This document shows positions 8,007 through 17,365 of a stretch of DNA of 20,241 nucleotides, piece after piece. A program made the translations under genes and the position numbers. The notes beneath the pieces were generated by a model that saw nothing but the letters and a program-made list of their open reading frames with translations, searched no databases and was not told where the DNA came from. Origin of the DNA: Stramenopiles sp. TOSAG23-3 (Eukaryota > Sar); assembly GCA_900128585.1 (NCBI GenBank), contig LT642353.1, forward strand, positions 1,314-21,554, read 5' to 3'. Position 1 is the first letter of the stretch. Each line of letters starts with the position of its first letter.

Positions 8007-9734
8007 TTAGTAGCTTGAGGCAGCTGCTTGTGCGCTCTGGGCCATTCTGTATTGCACTTTTGCCATTTGCGCTACCCGAATCTTTTCAAATCCGGAACAG
8101 GCCTGTGTAATTGCATGGTCATCAACCCACAAATGAAAATTACCAAGTGTTAGTCCTCTATTTTTATGTAGCATATACCGAATGATGAATCTATGATTAG
8201 CAATCGTTCTTTGTGCGGGCAAATTTCTGCCAAACATCCCTGCGAGCATGGCGAACGGTCGCAAATCCATAATATCTGAATTTCCCGAGTAAACATTAAA
8301 TATTTCAGCCTGATTTGATCGTTGCAACAACCACCGCTTACCCCAGACATATATGCGACAAATATACCCTCTCACAACCTTTTGCAAAACAGTCGCAGCC
8401 CAGCTTTGGCGCTCTTTCGAAGCTATGCGTCTGTTCTGCTCTCCACCAAACCCCCCCCCACCTCTTGAGCGCACCCGAACAGCATACTTTGAAGAATTAA
8501 ACTTCAGCCGTTTTAGATTCAAAGAATATTTTCGACTTTCAACGCCAGTTAGATTTGATTCCTCTCCATCATTTCTGGGCAAAACACTATTTTGTACCCA
8601 CTGATGACTGATAACCCCGTGGCGATTTCCGCCATCATCCTTCATGGAGTTCCATTTCCCTGTGATAAAATGGCGAACTGATTTATCGTATTGAAATTCT
8701 TTTAAGGTTTGCTCTTCATTTAGCCACTGTGCTTCTAATTGACCCAATCTCTCCCTGGTCGACGTAACTTCAAGCTGTACCACAATTCTTTTTTCCACAA
8801 GCTGTTGTTTCTGCAAGATGTTAAGCAAGCGCCTCGTGTTTTTTTTAGTTCTTTCGCTAGACCTGTGTTGCAGGTATTTCGCCCTTGCTATAATGTAGCC
8901 ATCTACTCCCCAGTTATGGGCACTTAATATTGCTTCGGAAAGTCTTTTTTCTGCTACACATGCTTCTCCTTCAGTCATCCCTGTTTCATGTCGATGTCCA
9001 TATTTTGAATCGGTTAGTTTCCTTGCATTCCCAATTTTCTGTACTTTCGCAGCAATTTTTTTCCACAGCGAGCTTTTCTCTTTGTGGGCTTTTATGGGCG
9101 TTACGGTCATTTTTCTCAGTGGATGATTTATGATTTCGCGGATAATGTGCCTATCTCCCCCTGCACCCCCGATTAACCGCTGCCTGTAACGATGCGTTTG
9201 AGTGACAGGGAGTTTAATGGTAATTTTTCCAAATCTCAAGAAATTCGCCATAGATTGTTGTAGGCGTGAGCAATCTTCAATATCAGAGATTTGCATACGA
9301 GCTTCAGAAAGAGCATTTGAGATTGCATGATTGCTTAAAAAGTCTTGGTACGCTTGCTCCATACTATGGTCCCACGCTGCTACAACTTTTCTACGATCTT
9401 GTCTTTTCATTCCTGCTATGTGTAGGTCAACATTTTCTGTAGCAAGCTTGACACGACTCTTTAATATTTTATCTTTAGATATTGCATGAGTTTTTCTATT
9501 GTCGGTTTGTTCTACTTTAATCCTGTGCTCAATAAAATCATCCAGTACTTGTCCACCCGATTCAGTGGCTTCCTGGAACAGTTTTTCATGCAGTTTTTCT
9601 TCCGCTCGCTGGAAAGAATAGAGTTGACGAACATGTTTCGAAAACGATTTATTCGTGGCTGCTAGAATTTCTATTTTTTGCCTCAAACCTCGATGTATTA
9701 CGTTAGGGTCACAACTGGGCTTAGCTGTGTTCAT
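8007..9734 (-). CDS. IQ-motif, helix-rich protein of unknown function
   Basis: 575 residues, intronless, starting at the first ATG. It is very basic and largely helical, with Lys/Arg/Gln/Glu-rich coiled-coil-like stretches at about 20-150 and 285-345. A single IQ-like calmodulin-binding motif sits at about 445-465: AATVLQKVVRGYICR, with Gln451 and the RGYxxR half. A Gly-rich linker (RGGGGFGGE) precedes it. The C-terminal ~110 residues after the IQ motif look like a folded helical unit. I do not recognise the family; IQ plus coiled coil is common in axonemal and basal-body proteins, which would suit the CFAP97 gene in this window, but this is inference. It is transcribed away from the mobile-element-rich spacer at 9735-12105. 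Confidence 0.8.
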   Translation of the reverse strand: MNTAKPSCDPNVIHRGLRQKIEILAATNKSFSKHVRQLYSFQRAEEKLHEKLFQEATESGGQVLDDFIEHRIKVEQTDNRKTHAISKDKILKSRVKLATENVDLHIAGMKRQDRRKVVAAWDHSMEQAYQDFLSNHAISNALSEARMQISDIEDCSRLQQSMANFLRFGKITIKLPVTQTHRYRQRLIGGAGGDRHIIREIINHPLRKMTVTPIKAHKEKSSLWKKIAAKVQKIGNARKLTDSKYGHRHETGMTEGEACVAEKRLSEAILSAHNWGVDGYIIARAKYLQHRSSERTKKNTRRLLNILQKQQLVEKRIVVQLEVTSTRERLGQLEAQWLNEEQTLKEFQYDKSVRHFITGKWNSMKDDGGNRHGVISHQWVQNSVLPRNDGEESNLTGVESRKYSLNLKRLKFNSSKYAVRVRSRGGGGFGGEQNRRIASKERQSWAATVLQKVVRGYICRIYVWGKRWLLQRSNQAEIFNVYSGNSDIMDLRPFAMLAGMFGRNLPAQRTIANHRFIIRYMLHKNRGLTLGNFHLWVDDHAITQACSGFEKIRVAQMAKVQYRMAQSAQAAASSY

Positions 9735-10250
9735 AGTTTATAATAAACCCGAAAAACTATATTTCGCTTTCACTGCATCTCAAAGTTGGAACCAAAACGT
9801 CTATACAAAAACATTATAGTAATTAATGTCTTTTGCTTCAAAAAACAATGTGCAAATTGGCGCAGCACTTAATCTTAACAATGTTCGTATTGAGGAACTC
9901 CTCTGTTCCACATCTCTGATGACGACGAGTTTGAGTTTCAACAATTACTTTGCCAAACGTCGCGAAGACAATCGATTATTTATTTTTTTATTATTATTAT
10001 GTGATTATTATTTAAAAAACAAAATTATTATAGTAGAGGACAGGAGGAAGAAGTATTTTTTTAGTACACTTCTTCTTTCTTCCTTTTTTTAAAAAACAAC
10101 TACTCTTTCTCAGTGTGTATACAGCAGTATCATTTTAGTGAAGAAAATTGTCTTTTTTATCCTTAATAATAACTGCTATCATGACAAAACTGGATAAAAT
10201 ATCGTTTTTCAAGCTGACAGCTTTTTTACAGTTAGTTAGAAGTCGACTAA
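9735..10250. other. Intergenic, 5' side of the IQ-motif gene
   Basis: No gene can be supported. An 88-codon ATG frame (9826-10092) has a protein-like first half (about 9826-9970) but degenerates into AT-rich repeats; another frame over 9920-9965 encodes a run of acidic residues (SDDDEFEFQQ). Either could be a mobile-element scrap or a short upstream exon. An inverted repeat GGAAGAAGT / ACTTCTTC around 10047-10078 forms a possible hairpin with a T-rich loop. Confidence 0.3.
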
Positions 10251-10496
10251 CGTCTTGCTACACAGCTTTTCTGTTTGTATTTTAGTCGATTTAGAATTTT
10301 TGATTCTACCCATTCTTCAAAAATAAAAACCTTCATTTCCGATTTTGTTACTCCATTTAATAGAAACTAGACGACTAGTAACGGCTCACATCCAAACCTT
10401 TTTAGTGACCAAGGAAGAGCATTCATTTATAGTACATTCCTGCGTCGAATTCTGCTCAAATACAACAAAGGGCGTTTCCATCAGATCAGTCCTTAA
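10251..10496 (+). pseudogene. LTR-retrotransposon integrase core relic
   Basis: One frame carries YFSRF (about 10278-10292), then a spacer with FVTPFNRN, a TAG (10368-10370), and LFSDQGRAFIYSTFLRRILL followed by HQISP before a TAA at 10494-10496. In Ty3/gypsy-like and related integrases the DDE core reads VDxFSRF ... FGTP ... SDQGxxF ... and then the TPYHPQ-type segment, in this order and spacing. The second catalytic Asp (SDQG) is kept, the first Asp before FSRF is replaced, and the frame ends before the catalytic Glu. With a stop inside as well, the copy is dead. Neighbouring DNA to about 11580 may contain the rest of the element but no reverse transcriptase motif was recognised. Confidence 0.55.
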
Positions 10497-10652
10497 ATAT
10501 ATTGTTTCTGTCTGTTTTTTTTACATACTTTTTTTAATTACAGTAAACAAAACACACATTTAGACCAACTTGAGATTTTTAGGATGGACTTAGCATTACA
10601 TATTTTCAAACAGGTAATTACAGTTATAGGTAATCACCCGAAGCGAAGAAGA

Positions 10653-10678
10653 ACAAGTTTCAAAGGCTTGAAACTTGT
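10653..10678. other. Perfect 11-bp stem hairpin
   Basis: ACAAGTTTCAA, loop AGGC, TTGAAACTTGT: an 11-bp perfect stem with a 4-base loop. It is too short and too well matched to be expected often, though in AT-rich DNA chance is not excluded. There is no T-tract typical of a Pol III terminator right after it. It may be a structural part of the decayed element around it. Confidence 0.4.
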
Positions 10679-10691
10679 AGCAGTATATATA

Positions 10692-10798
10692 TTAAGGTAT
10701 TGCGACTATATTTTGAAGAAAATATATAAGTTTATTACGAATGAAGCGACGTTATTAAGTACGAAAATTAAGATAGATATTTGAGTACAATACCTTAA
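10692..10798. repeat. Short inverted-repeat-bounded segment
   Basis: TTAAGGTATTG at 10692-10702 is perfectly inverted as CAATACCTTAA at 10788-10798, enclosing 85 bp without a convincing reading frame. The size and arms suit a minute non-autonomous element or solo terminal repeats, but no target-site duplication is visible. Confidence 0.35.
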
Positions 10799-11590
10799 GT
10801 GAGAAGAAGAGAAAATAAATAAGTTAAGAAATTACAAGAGCAGAGGACGAGGACGCACGTATGAGTACTGAACACCGATGCGTCAACAAGACGAACAACA
10901 AGAACTTTAGCGAAGAACAAAGACGTAAGTATGAAGTACAGACAGAGTTTATCACAACCCAGGAATACTCGACGTGCTGGGATGTGAGATGACGAAAACG
11001 AAGTGGAAACGAAGAGTTTTAGAGAAAAGGGGTAGCAGATAACAAGGGGGGAGCCTTGTCCCCTAAAAAGTGAAGCAAAGAACCAGGGGGACGCGCCGGC
11101 GTAGAGCACACAAAGGACAGTGGGCAAACCAGGAGACGCTCCTATGGATAAGTGACAGAGAACCAGAAAAGGTTCGCAGGGTAAACGAAGATACCATGTA
11201 CGAGTGAGGTCCATATATACGTAGTGGGCTCAGTGAGGCCCCTGGTAAGTGGGGTAGTAAGATAGAGAGGAAAATACAGTAGACCAGCTGGAGCGAAGCC
11301 AGTAACTCACGATCCCAACGGAAAATGCGTAGAGGCGCTGTAGATTCCAGATATCGAATTAAACATTGGCTTAGATTTATATATAATCTAATATCAGAGA
11401 AAGAAAAGAGAAAATCAAAACGTTAAAACCTTTTTGATGGGCAGAGAGTATAGCAGGAGTTTAGGCTGGAGCGTTAGCAAATAAGGTATATCATCGATCG
11501 ACCGAGAGGGCGAGTCGATGCCGCCAATGTTTGGTTGGTAGCATTATCGACCATAAAACAGAAACGTCATGTCAGTACTAAGTAAAAAAA
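10799..11590. other. GC-richer, purine-biased non-genic block (probable element relic)
   Basis: About 800 bp with clearly higher GC than the flanks and a strong purine bias on the plus strand. No intact gene. A 43-codon ATG frame starts at 10861 and a frame open in pieces runs from 10989 to about 11430 with several stops; on the minus strand a 139-codon frame exists without an ATG and with an improbable Leu/Phe/Cys/Ser-rich composition. Small hairpins occur, for example GGGCTC-AGT-GAGGCCC around 11227-11242. ATCGACC occurs twice between 11495 and 11555. It follows the integrase relic, so a decayed retroelement is the simplest reading; a structured non-coding RNA is an alternative. No tRNA, rRNA or SRP-like signature was found. 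Confidence 0.35.
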
Positions 11591-12105
11591 TATAAATTAA
11601 ATGATTATCTACTATGCTACGGCTGTTCAAAACATTCTCTTTTTTTTCTTCTTCAATTTATTATCGGACACTCAAAAATTATTTTTTGCCTTACTTATTA
11701 CCTGTTCGAAAATCTGTACCTGTACCGGTAGTGCTAAGTCAATGCTATTCGGTCTTTAATCTGTATTACGCAATTACTGTGTTTATTAAAAAGCTTGTGA
11801 AAAGACCAGACAGGAGCGATTTTATAATAAGACCACTAAAAGCTGGAGGGAGAAACCAAGCATCATCATCATTATGCTCGCATGGTCAAAAAGCGTTGTT
11901 GGTCTTTGTTACTCTTCTTCGTAACCGGAGCTCTGTACTCCCTGCTCAATTCCCATTACTATTGTCTCTGACCAGTTGTACAAACTAATTTCACCGAGAG
12001 GACTGCTGCAGACGTATTTGAAACGTTTTAAACCTTTAGCATTACATGCTTGACTCTTGGCAAAAGTGCATTTAATACCAAATTTATTCTGTTGAACATA
12101 AAGAC
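11591..12105. other. Intergenic, 5' side of the TPR-formin gene
   Basis: A 124-codon ATG frame on the plus strand (11614-11988) and a 102-codon frame on the minus strand (11909-12217) overlap each other and, for the latter, the formin start. Neither has a recognisable domain or consistent coding composition, and neither is called as a gene. A pyrimidine-rich stretch lies at 11630-11660. Confidence 0.3.
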
Positions 12106-15100
12106 ATGAATGGAAGACCATCGCGAATGACTGTACAAAATGGAAAGCTACGTCTCCAGTGGTGGATCGTTGAGCTGCTGCAAATTGGCAGCAACGAGCA
12201 CGCTTCGTTATTGGCACTACAATCTTACCAAGACGCTCTTAAAACTGAAAATGGGCTTGAAATAGCCCAAGCTACACTATTATTAGGCGTATGTTTCTCG
12301 CGTAGACGTATGCTGAACGAGGCAAAAACTTGTGCAGAAGACTGTGAGGTTAAACTGTCGAGTCTCGACGTTAGAGTGAAAGAAAGGATAGAACTCTTCA
12401 GTGCATTAGGGGAGCTTTACTGTACAATTGGAATGGCAACTCGTGCAGTGAAAATGTTCGAACGTGTTTGCGAGTTTTGCGAAGAAATTTATGGTAGCGA
12501 ACATTTAGCAACGTCGGATGCTTACAGCTTACTAGGCTGCTGTTTTGGAAGTCTGGGTGCACTTGACGGAGCACTGGAATTTTGCGAAAAAGCACTATTC
12601 ATACGAAATAAGAAAACGGGGGAACAACAACAATATCTTGCTAACTCTTACTATAACGTAGGTGTTATATTACGAATGCTTGGACAGTTGAATTTAGCCA
12701 GACAAAGGATTTCGGCGGCTCATAAAATTAGAACTAATGTATACGGTGGATTTTCTCTTCCAACTGCAGAAGTTGAAATTAGCCTCGGTCAAACACAAGA
12801 GCAACGCGGGTATTACCACGATGCTGCAAATAGATACGAAAGAGCCTACAGAATTCGACAAAAAATCTTAGGGGAAACTAACCCGCTTTGCATCGAAGCG
12901 TTTAGTCTAATGGAAAGTGCAGTAACTATGTCCAAGAATAATAGAGAAGTTCGAAGTTGTACCAAATATTATACAGTTACAGAAATCGAAACTGCCATTA
13001 AAGAATTAAATTTTTGTGTTCGCCTCAAAAATGCTGCTCGCAGATGCAATTACTTGAACCCATATTTGCAGGCGGAATTAGTTGCAACTTTAGCTTTAGG
13101 TAATTTTGATGTCGCTGGTATACGCCGCCGGTTCCAATATCATGTTGACCTAATCGACAGGTTGGTAGAATTTATGGACCCGAAAGAAGTGTGTGGTATT
13201 GGCGTGCTGTCGATATTTGAAACGATTGAACGCTGCCTGCTGAAAGTAACCGAGAACGAGTTAATTCCCCATTCTGTGTGTGAAAATATTCTGACAGCGT
13301 GTCCTATCAGCATCGAAAAATTGCAAAACCTTTTCGCAGGAGAGGGCGCTTTACAAAAGAAAATTTACGCGCTGATAGATGCTCTGACATCCCAGCGCGG
13401 TGTGCAGAAAGTACCACACACAAAATATATAAGAGTTACCAACTTACAAAGATTAATTGTTGCCATATGTAAAATAAATGCGGAGTCGCTTTCTTCAGGC
13501 CTCATGCCACTTGTACCCCCAGCAACAACAGAGAAACTTCTCAATGCTTGCAGCTACAGTTTAAGTGATACATCTATAATGCAAATAATCGAAGAAACGG
13601 AAACCGGTGAAGCAATAATACGACAGTTAGCTGCAGATAATTTGATGCTAGAAAATTTCTTTCGCAGCGGAAATAATGAGGATGATAATGATATATATAG
13701 TGCCCAAGATATTTTTGTTGCATTTACGTTAATGCGAGAAATGAATCCAGACATACGCTTTTCAAGTTTTGCGCTTTCAAAGCTAATCAAAAAGGCTGCA
13801 AAGGGGTTACTGTCAGCAAGGCAGATAGCAGCCATCTTTGGTGAAAATGAAGAGATTTACCGCCTTTGGTTCTTGCCATTTCTTCAGCTTGTAGGCATAT
13901 CTTCTGGGTTTTGCTCCTTCCGACCGAAGGCAAAAGATACAACCCGGGGTCATTTTGCCTCGTTTATAAACGGGGTAAAGATTGCTAACACTGACAGTAC
14001 GATCGGTGAATTTCGTTTAAGGAAAAAGAGGAATAGGGACATTTTCTGTAGAGAAATAGCATCGTGTACCCAAGCCCAAATCAGCAAAATTCCTGCAAAC
14101 GTTGGGCAAATTAATATATTTACCGATTCAAAGAATGCTGAAGAACAGAGCGAAAGCGAACCAGCAGCATTATTCGAGGATTCCCAACTTATTGGTAGTG
14201 TTAAATTGGCAATCCAACGATTACCAAAAAACGTGGGAGATCAGCAAGTTTTCGGGTCTATATTGGAAGACATATATTTTTCTCGCATTAAGTCTGTTGC
14301 ATCATTATCTATGCTCGTCCGAGGAGGCTCCTACGGGGAGTTCGAAGGAAAAGAAATGTTTTTATCAAGTGTAAATGATAATCTAATCCTGGCTGGGTCC
14401 CAAAAGAAAGATTTCCCAGAAAGCAATAACAGTGATGTCATGCAGAGTAATAACCCATATATCGAAGCAGTGCCCCTGAAACTGCAAGCAAAGTTATCCT
14501 ATCTTGCAACATTAAAATTAAAGTATCCGCATTTGAGTGGGGTATTTGAAGAAGTTGAAAAAGACTTGCATTTGCTCCCTGATGATTATGTGGCTGCAAA
14601 TAACGATAGCTTTGAGGAAAAACAAAACAAAAACATGATAAAAAATGAAGCAAAATGTAGCGTAGTACCTGGAAGGCGACTGAAAATGGTTCCAATGACA
14701 GCTGTTGAGCTGTGGGCATTGGTTCAGTCAAAATTATTTATTTTTGGAGCATTTAATAGAGCGGTAAGAATTCAAAAATATCGTTTGTGTCGTGAGAAAA
14801 TAAAACTAGTTGGAATATTTACACGCCTGTGTGAACTTGCACGTATGAGAGTGCCTTGTTTGAAATTGTTTTCTCTATCACTCTTCTCTTATTTTTCTCG
14901 TTCAAAAACTCTGGGCTTGTCTTCTCTCCAAAATCCGCAAAGGAGTAGTATGAGAAACAAGAACAAAAGTAAAATTCCGTATCAAAAATATGACGGTCCA
15001 AAATTACGAGCGCTTCACTGGGCTACTGTAAATGAAGAACAAACGAAAGGAACGATATGGGAAGGGAGGAAAAGAACTTTTTCCACTGTTCAACATATGT

Positions 15101-16284
15101 TTGTTGATGTTGAAGAGATATTCGCACCGAACTCAAGTAACCCAAAGAAAATTACTGCCAAAGCAAGCGCGAAGAAAAAAACGGCATTATCATTCCTCGA
15201 CCCTAAACGGACACAAAATTTAGGGATTGCACTAGCCCGAGTTTGGTCAGGTTCTTTTGTTGATCTCGCAAATGCAATCACTCATTTGAAAGCTGATTTA
15301 ATTGGCCTTGATAACGTAGAAAAACTTTTGAAAATTGCTCCCACAAAAGAAGAAATCTCTTTAGTTAGTGCATACAATGGAGATGTCATTTTGCTAAATA
15401 AAGCTGATCGATTTGTTCATGAAATATCTACTGTGCAACGATTATCAGGGCGTCTGGAAATAATGCTGTTCTGCGGTAGGTTTAATGACCAAAAGGGCGC
15501 CATTTCGGGAAATATCGATACAATAAAGGATGCCAGCGAAGAACTTTCAAGGAGTGAAAGACTCCCAGAGTTCTTAGGAATAATACTGTCACTGGGAAAT
15601 AAATTAAATCAAAATACTCGAAAACAACTAGCAGCCGGTATTAAAATCGACAGTTTAACGAAGTTGGCAACTACAAAAGGAAAAACCGGGGTAACAGTTC
15701 TAGAATATATGGTAGAAAATTTATTAAAACGCAGTCCTAATATCCTAGATTTATCGCAAGACTTTACTCACTTAAAGGCGGCGTCAACGATCAATTACGG
15801 AACAATGCAGAATGATATAAGAAAACTTCATGGAGGGGTCAATTTACTTTCGCGGCATCTCTCAATTGACGAAGAAAAAGGAGAGGATATATTTGCTTGC
15901 CAATATGGAGCTTTTTTTGAGCGGGCTTCAATTCAAATGCAAGAAATGCAAACGAAATTTGATGCTATGACCGAAGCTTACAATATTTTGTCCCTTTGGC
16001 TGGGGGAAGACCCAAAAAAAACAGAGCCAGCAGTTCTCTTCAATCAAATTCTCAATTTTTTGGCGGCAGTTAACAACGCAAAGATAAAGGTACAAGAAAA
16101 GCATAAGCGATTGAAAAAAAGTTTAAGGCGGGAAGAGGAAAAAAAGATACAAATTAAGAATAGTAGTATAGCACAAAAACAAAAACCCACCCAAAGCTTA
16201 TTAAATGACTCACAAGAAATAGAGAGGCACGAGAAGAAGTCTCGACGATATTCTGTGGACGCATGGGCGGAAGAAGAAGACTGA
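12106..16284 (+). CDS. TPR-FH2 fusion formin lacking an FH1 domain
   Basis: 1392 residues in one exon; in-frame TAA at 12073-12075 and the first ATG at 12106. Residues about 54-260 are kinesin-light-chain-like tetratricopeptide repeats of about 42-residue spacing, with GLLxxLG-like first helices and repeated xxALxIRxK/IYG-type junctions. Residues 290-680 are helical and unassigned, perhaps a divergent armadillo-like regulatory region. The FH2 domain spans about 960-1330: LRALHW (Leu970-His971-Trp972), the coiled connector, and the signature LGNKLNQNTRKQLAAGIKI near 1163-1181 followed by LxxLATTKGKTGVTVLEYMV. FH2 dimers nucleate and cap actin filament barbed ends. A basic, Lys/Arg-rich tail (1335-1392) may bind actin or microtubules. 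No polyproline FH1 is present between TPR and FH2, nor a recognisable GBD or DAD. The TPRs suggest peptide-cargo or motor binding in place of Rho control; that is inference. Confidence 0.92.
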   Translation: MNGRPSRMTVQNGKLRLQWWIVELLQIGSNEHASLLALQSYQDALKTENGLEIAQATLLLGVCFSRRRMLNEAKTCAEDCEVKLSSLDVRVKERIELFSALGELYCTIGMATRAVKMFERVCEFCEEIYGSEHLATSDAYSLLGCCFGSLGALDGALEFCEKALFIRNKKTGEQQQYLANSYYNVGVILRMLGQLNLARQRISAAHKIRTNVYGGFSLPTAEVEISLGQTQEQRGYYHDAANRYERAYRIRQKILGETNPLCIEAFSLMESAVTMSKNNREVRSCTKYYTVTEIETAIKELNFCVRLKNAARRCNYLNPYLQAELVATLALGNFDVAGIRRRFQYHVDLIDRLVEFMDPKEVCGIGVLSIFETIERCLLKVTENELIPHSVCENILTACPISIEKLQNLFAGEGALQKKIYALIDALTSQRGVQKVPHTKYIRVTNLQRLIVAICKINAESLSSGLMPLVPPATTEKLLNACSYSLSDTSIMQIIEETETGEAIIRQLAADNLMLENFFRSGNNEDDNDIYSAQDIFVAFTLMREMNPDIRFSSFALSKLIKKAAKGLLSARQIAAIFGENEEIYRLWFLPFLQLVGISSGFCSFRPKAKDTTRGHFASFINGVKIANTDSTIGEFRLRKKRNRDIFCREIASCTQAQISKIPANVGQINIFTDSKNAEEQSESEPAALFEDSQLIGSVKLAIQRLPKNVGDQQVFGSILEDIYFSRIKSVASLSMLVRGGSYGEFEGKEMFLSSVNDNLILAGSQKKDFPESNNSDVMQSNNPYIEAVPLKLQAKLSYLATLKLKYPHLSGVFEEVEKDLHLLPDDYVAANNDSFEEKQNKNMIKNEAKCSVVPGRRLKMVPMTAVELWALVQSKLFIFGAFNRAVRIQKYRLCREKIKLVGIFTRLCELARMRVPCLKLFSLSLFSYFSRSKTLGLSSLQNPQRSSMRNKNKSKIPYQKYDGPKLRALHWATVNEEQTKGTIWEGRKRTFSTVQHMFVDVEEIFAPNSSNPKKITAKASAKKKTALSFLDPKRTQNLGIALARVWSGSFVDLANAITHLKADLIGLDNVEKLLKIAPTKEEISLVSAYNGDVILLNKADRFVHEISTVQRLSGRLEIMLFCGRFNDQKGAISGNIDTIKDASEELSRSERLPEFLGIILSLGNKLNQNTRKQLAAGIKIDSLTKLATTKGKTGVTVLEYMVENLLKRSPNILDLSQDFTHLKAASTINYGTMQNDIRKLHGGVNLLSRHLSIDEEKGEDIFACQYGAFFERASIQMQEMQTKFDAMTEAYNILSLWLGEDPKKTEPAVLFNQILNFLAAVNNAKIKVQEKHKRLKKSLRREEEKKIQIKNSSIAQKQKPTQSLLNDSQEIERHEKKSRRYSVDAWAEEED

Positions 16285-16394
16285 AACAACTGCTAACTTG
16301 CAACGTTTGTGGCCACTTGTAAGGTAAGTTTTAGTATTAAAACCTATATATATTATTAAATAACCTTTAATAGACCAAAAAAAAGAGCATATTC

Positions 16395-16560
16395 ATATTC
16401 GCGGTACATGAAGAAGATAAATTTTACTTTTTTAAATAACAGATCATAAATGGAGTACATCTGAGAATGATAGTCAAGACTAAGTGACAAGGGTATATCG
16501 ATTAGTAAAACCAAAAGAGTTCATGAAGGAATGTAAACCTAGAAAGTCAGTTTTTTGTTT
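16395..16560 (+). repeat. Chimeric tail / ORF-end / tail remnant
   Basis: Three joined pieces of the same element. 16395-16441 is a tail copy (GCGGTACATGAAGAAGATAA, then TTAAATAACAG). At CAG it switches straight to sequence matching 19645-19722: codons for DHKWSTSENDSQD and TAA (16481-16483), then GTGACAAGGGTATAT...GATTAGTAAAACC. 16515-16560 is a second, decayed tail (TTCATGAAGGAATGTAAA, TTTTTTGTTTTT). The formin stop is about 110 bases upstream, so the formin transcript may include this as 3' UTR. Confidence 0.6.
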
Positions 16561-16879
16561 TTATTAGGCTATAACTTGAAATTAATGTATTCGAAAAACA
16601 TTGAATTTTATCGCAAAAACTTAAAATATCGTACTTGTAATCGTCTAGACGACTATTTTGCCTATATAAATTGGTATAGTGAAAACAAACTAAACCATTT
16701 TTTGTGAAATAAAAAACACGATGCTAATAGCTTTCTATGTATTAGTTAAAAATCACGTGTTCCTGTAGTACTGATAATTCCTATTTTTTAGGTATGATAT
16801 ATATACCAACTGTCTTAATTAATAGATTCCATTAAGGTGAATTAAGTCGTAAAGTGATGTCGGAAGTATAAAGTCGTAG

Positions 16880-17365
16880 CAAGGGCTAGAAACGCAACCG
16901 AGCGCACAGCATAAACTACGCAAAGAGAACTCACGTTCAAAATATATGAATCGAAGCGAACCAAAGTAAAGTACGGGACACGCATGTAGAAACAAGACAT
17001 CCACCTGCAAAATTCGTACGTCAAGAAAAGAAACTTTCAGTGAACTTGTATAACATATTCACAGAATGAGCGCGACGTATATTTTCGAAGAATTTATTCG
17101 GAATGAAGAAAATAATATTCAATTCGGAATAAATATCCGAATTATTCGCATGATTAACATCAACACAGCACAGAATATATTAGCGAAATAAAAACTCAGA
17201 ATCGATAGTGCATTAACAGCGACTACGATATGGCGTCACGACTGCGACAACGACGACAAACATTTGATTTATATATCATTCCTTGCAAGGATGTACGAGC
17301 TGTCATTGTTGATGAAAAGATTTAGTTTAAGAAAAGAAAAAGACGAGAAAAAGAAGAGAACGTAA
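16880..17365 (+). pseudogene. Decayed reading frame with three internal TAA codons
   Basis: A single plus-strand frame runs 161 codons to TAA 17363-17365 with only three internal stops, all TAA (16967, 17051, 17189), fewer than expected at this AT content. Pieces look protein-like: a basic, Ser-rich start, an acidic middle beginning at ATG 17066 (EEFIRNEENN), and HDCDNDD followed by a hydrophobic segment and a Lys/Glu/Arg-rich end. No family is recognised. The purine bias resembles 10799-11590, and the 16970-17035 segment has loose similarity to 10861-10915, so both may come from one unnamed element. A GTAAGT donor-like site overlaps the final stop, so an exon of an unseen gene is an alternative. 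Confidence 0.25.
17121..17143. other. Short perfect hairpin
   Basis: AATTCGGA at 17121-17128 and its complement TCCGAATT at 17136-17143 enclose 7 bases; a third ATTCGGAAT lies 25 bases upstream. It falls within the decayed frame above and has no assigned role. Confidence 0.3.

Noticed and set aside
8150-9133. Several 60-80 codon frames on the plus strand and one on the minus strand opposite or within the IQ-motif gene
   Set aside because: They are shadows of a long, continuous 575-codon frame and have no independent support.
10795-11214. 139-codon minus-strand frame
   Set aside because: It has no ATG at its start and a Leu/Phe/Ser/Cys-rich composition that is simply the complement of purine-rich DNA.
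11909-12217. 102-codon minus-strand frame overlapping the formin start
   Set aside because: No domain recognised, overlaps a secure gene, and a competing plus-strand frame covers part of the same DNA.
14764-14945. GGTAAGA donor, pyrimidine tract and CGCAAAG acceptor inside the formin gene, resembling an intron
   Set aside because: The frame is open throughout, and removing 14764 to any of the nearby AG positions (14942, 14945, 14948) deletes a length that is not a multiple of three, which would disconnect the FH2 frame.
16851-16880. AAGTCGTA...AAGTCGTAGCAAGG resembling the 3' end of small-subunit rRNA
   Set aside because: Only about a dozen bases match the rRNA motif AAGTCGTAACAAGG and nothing on either side looks like rRNA.
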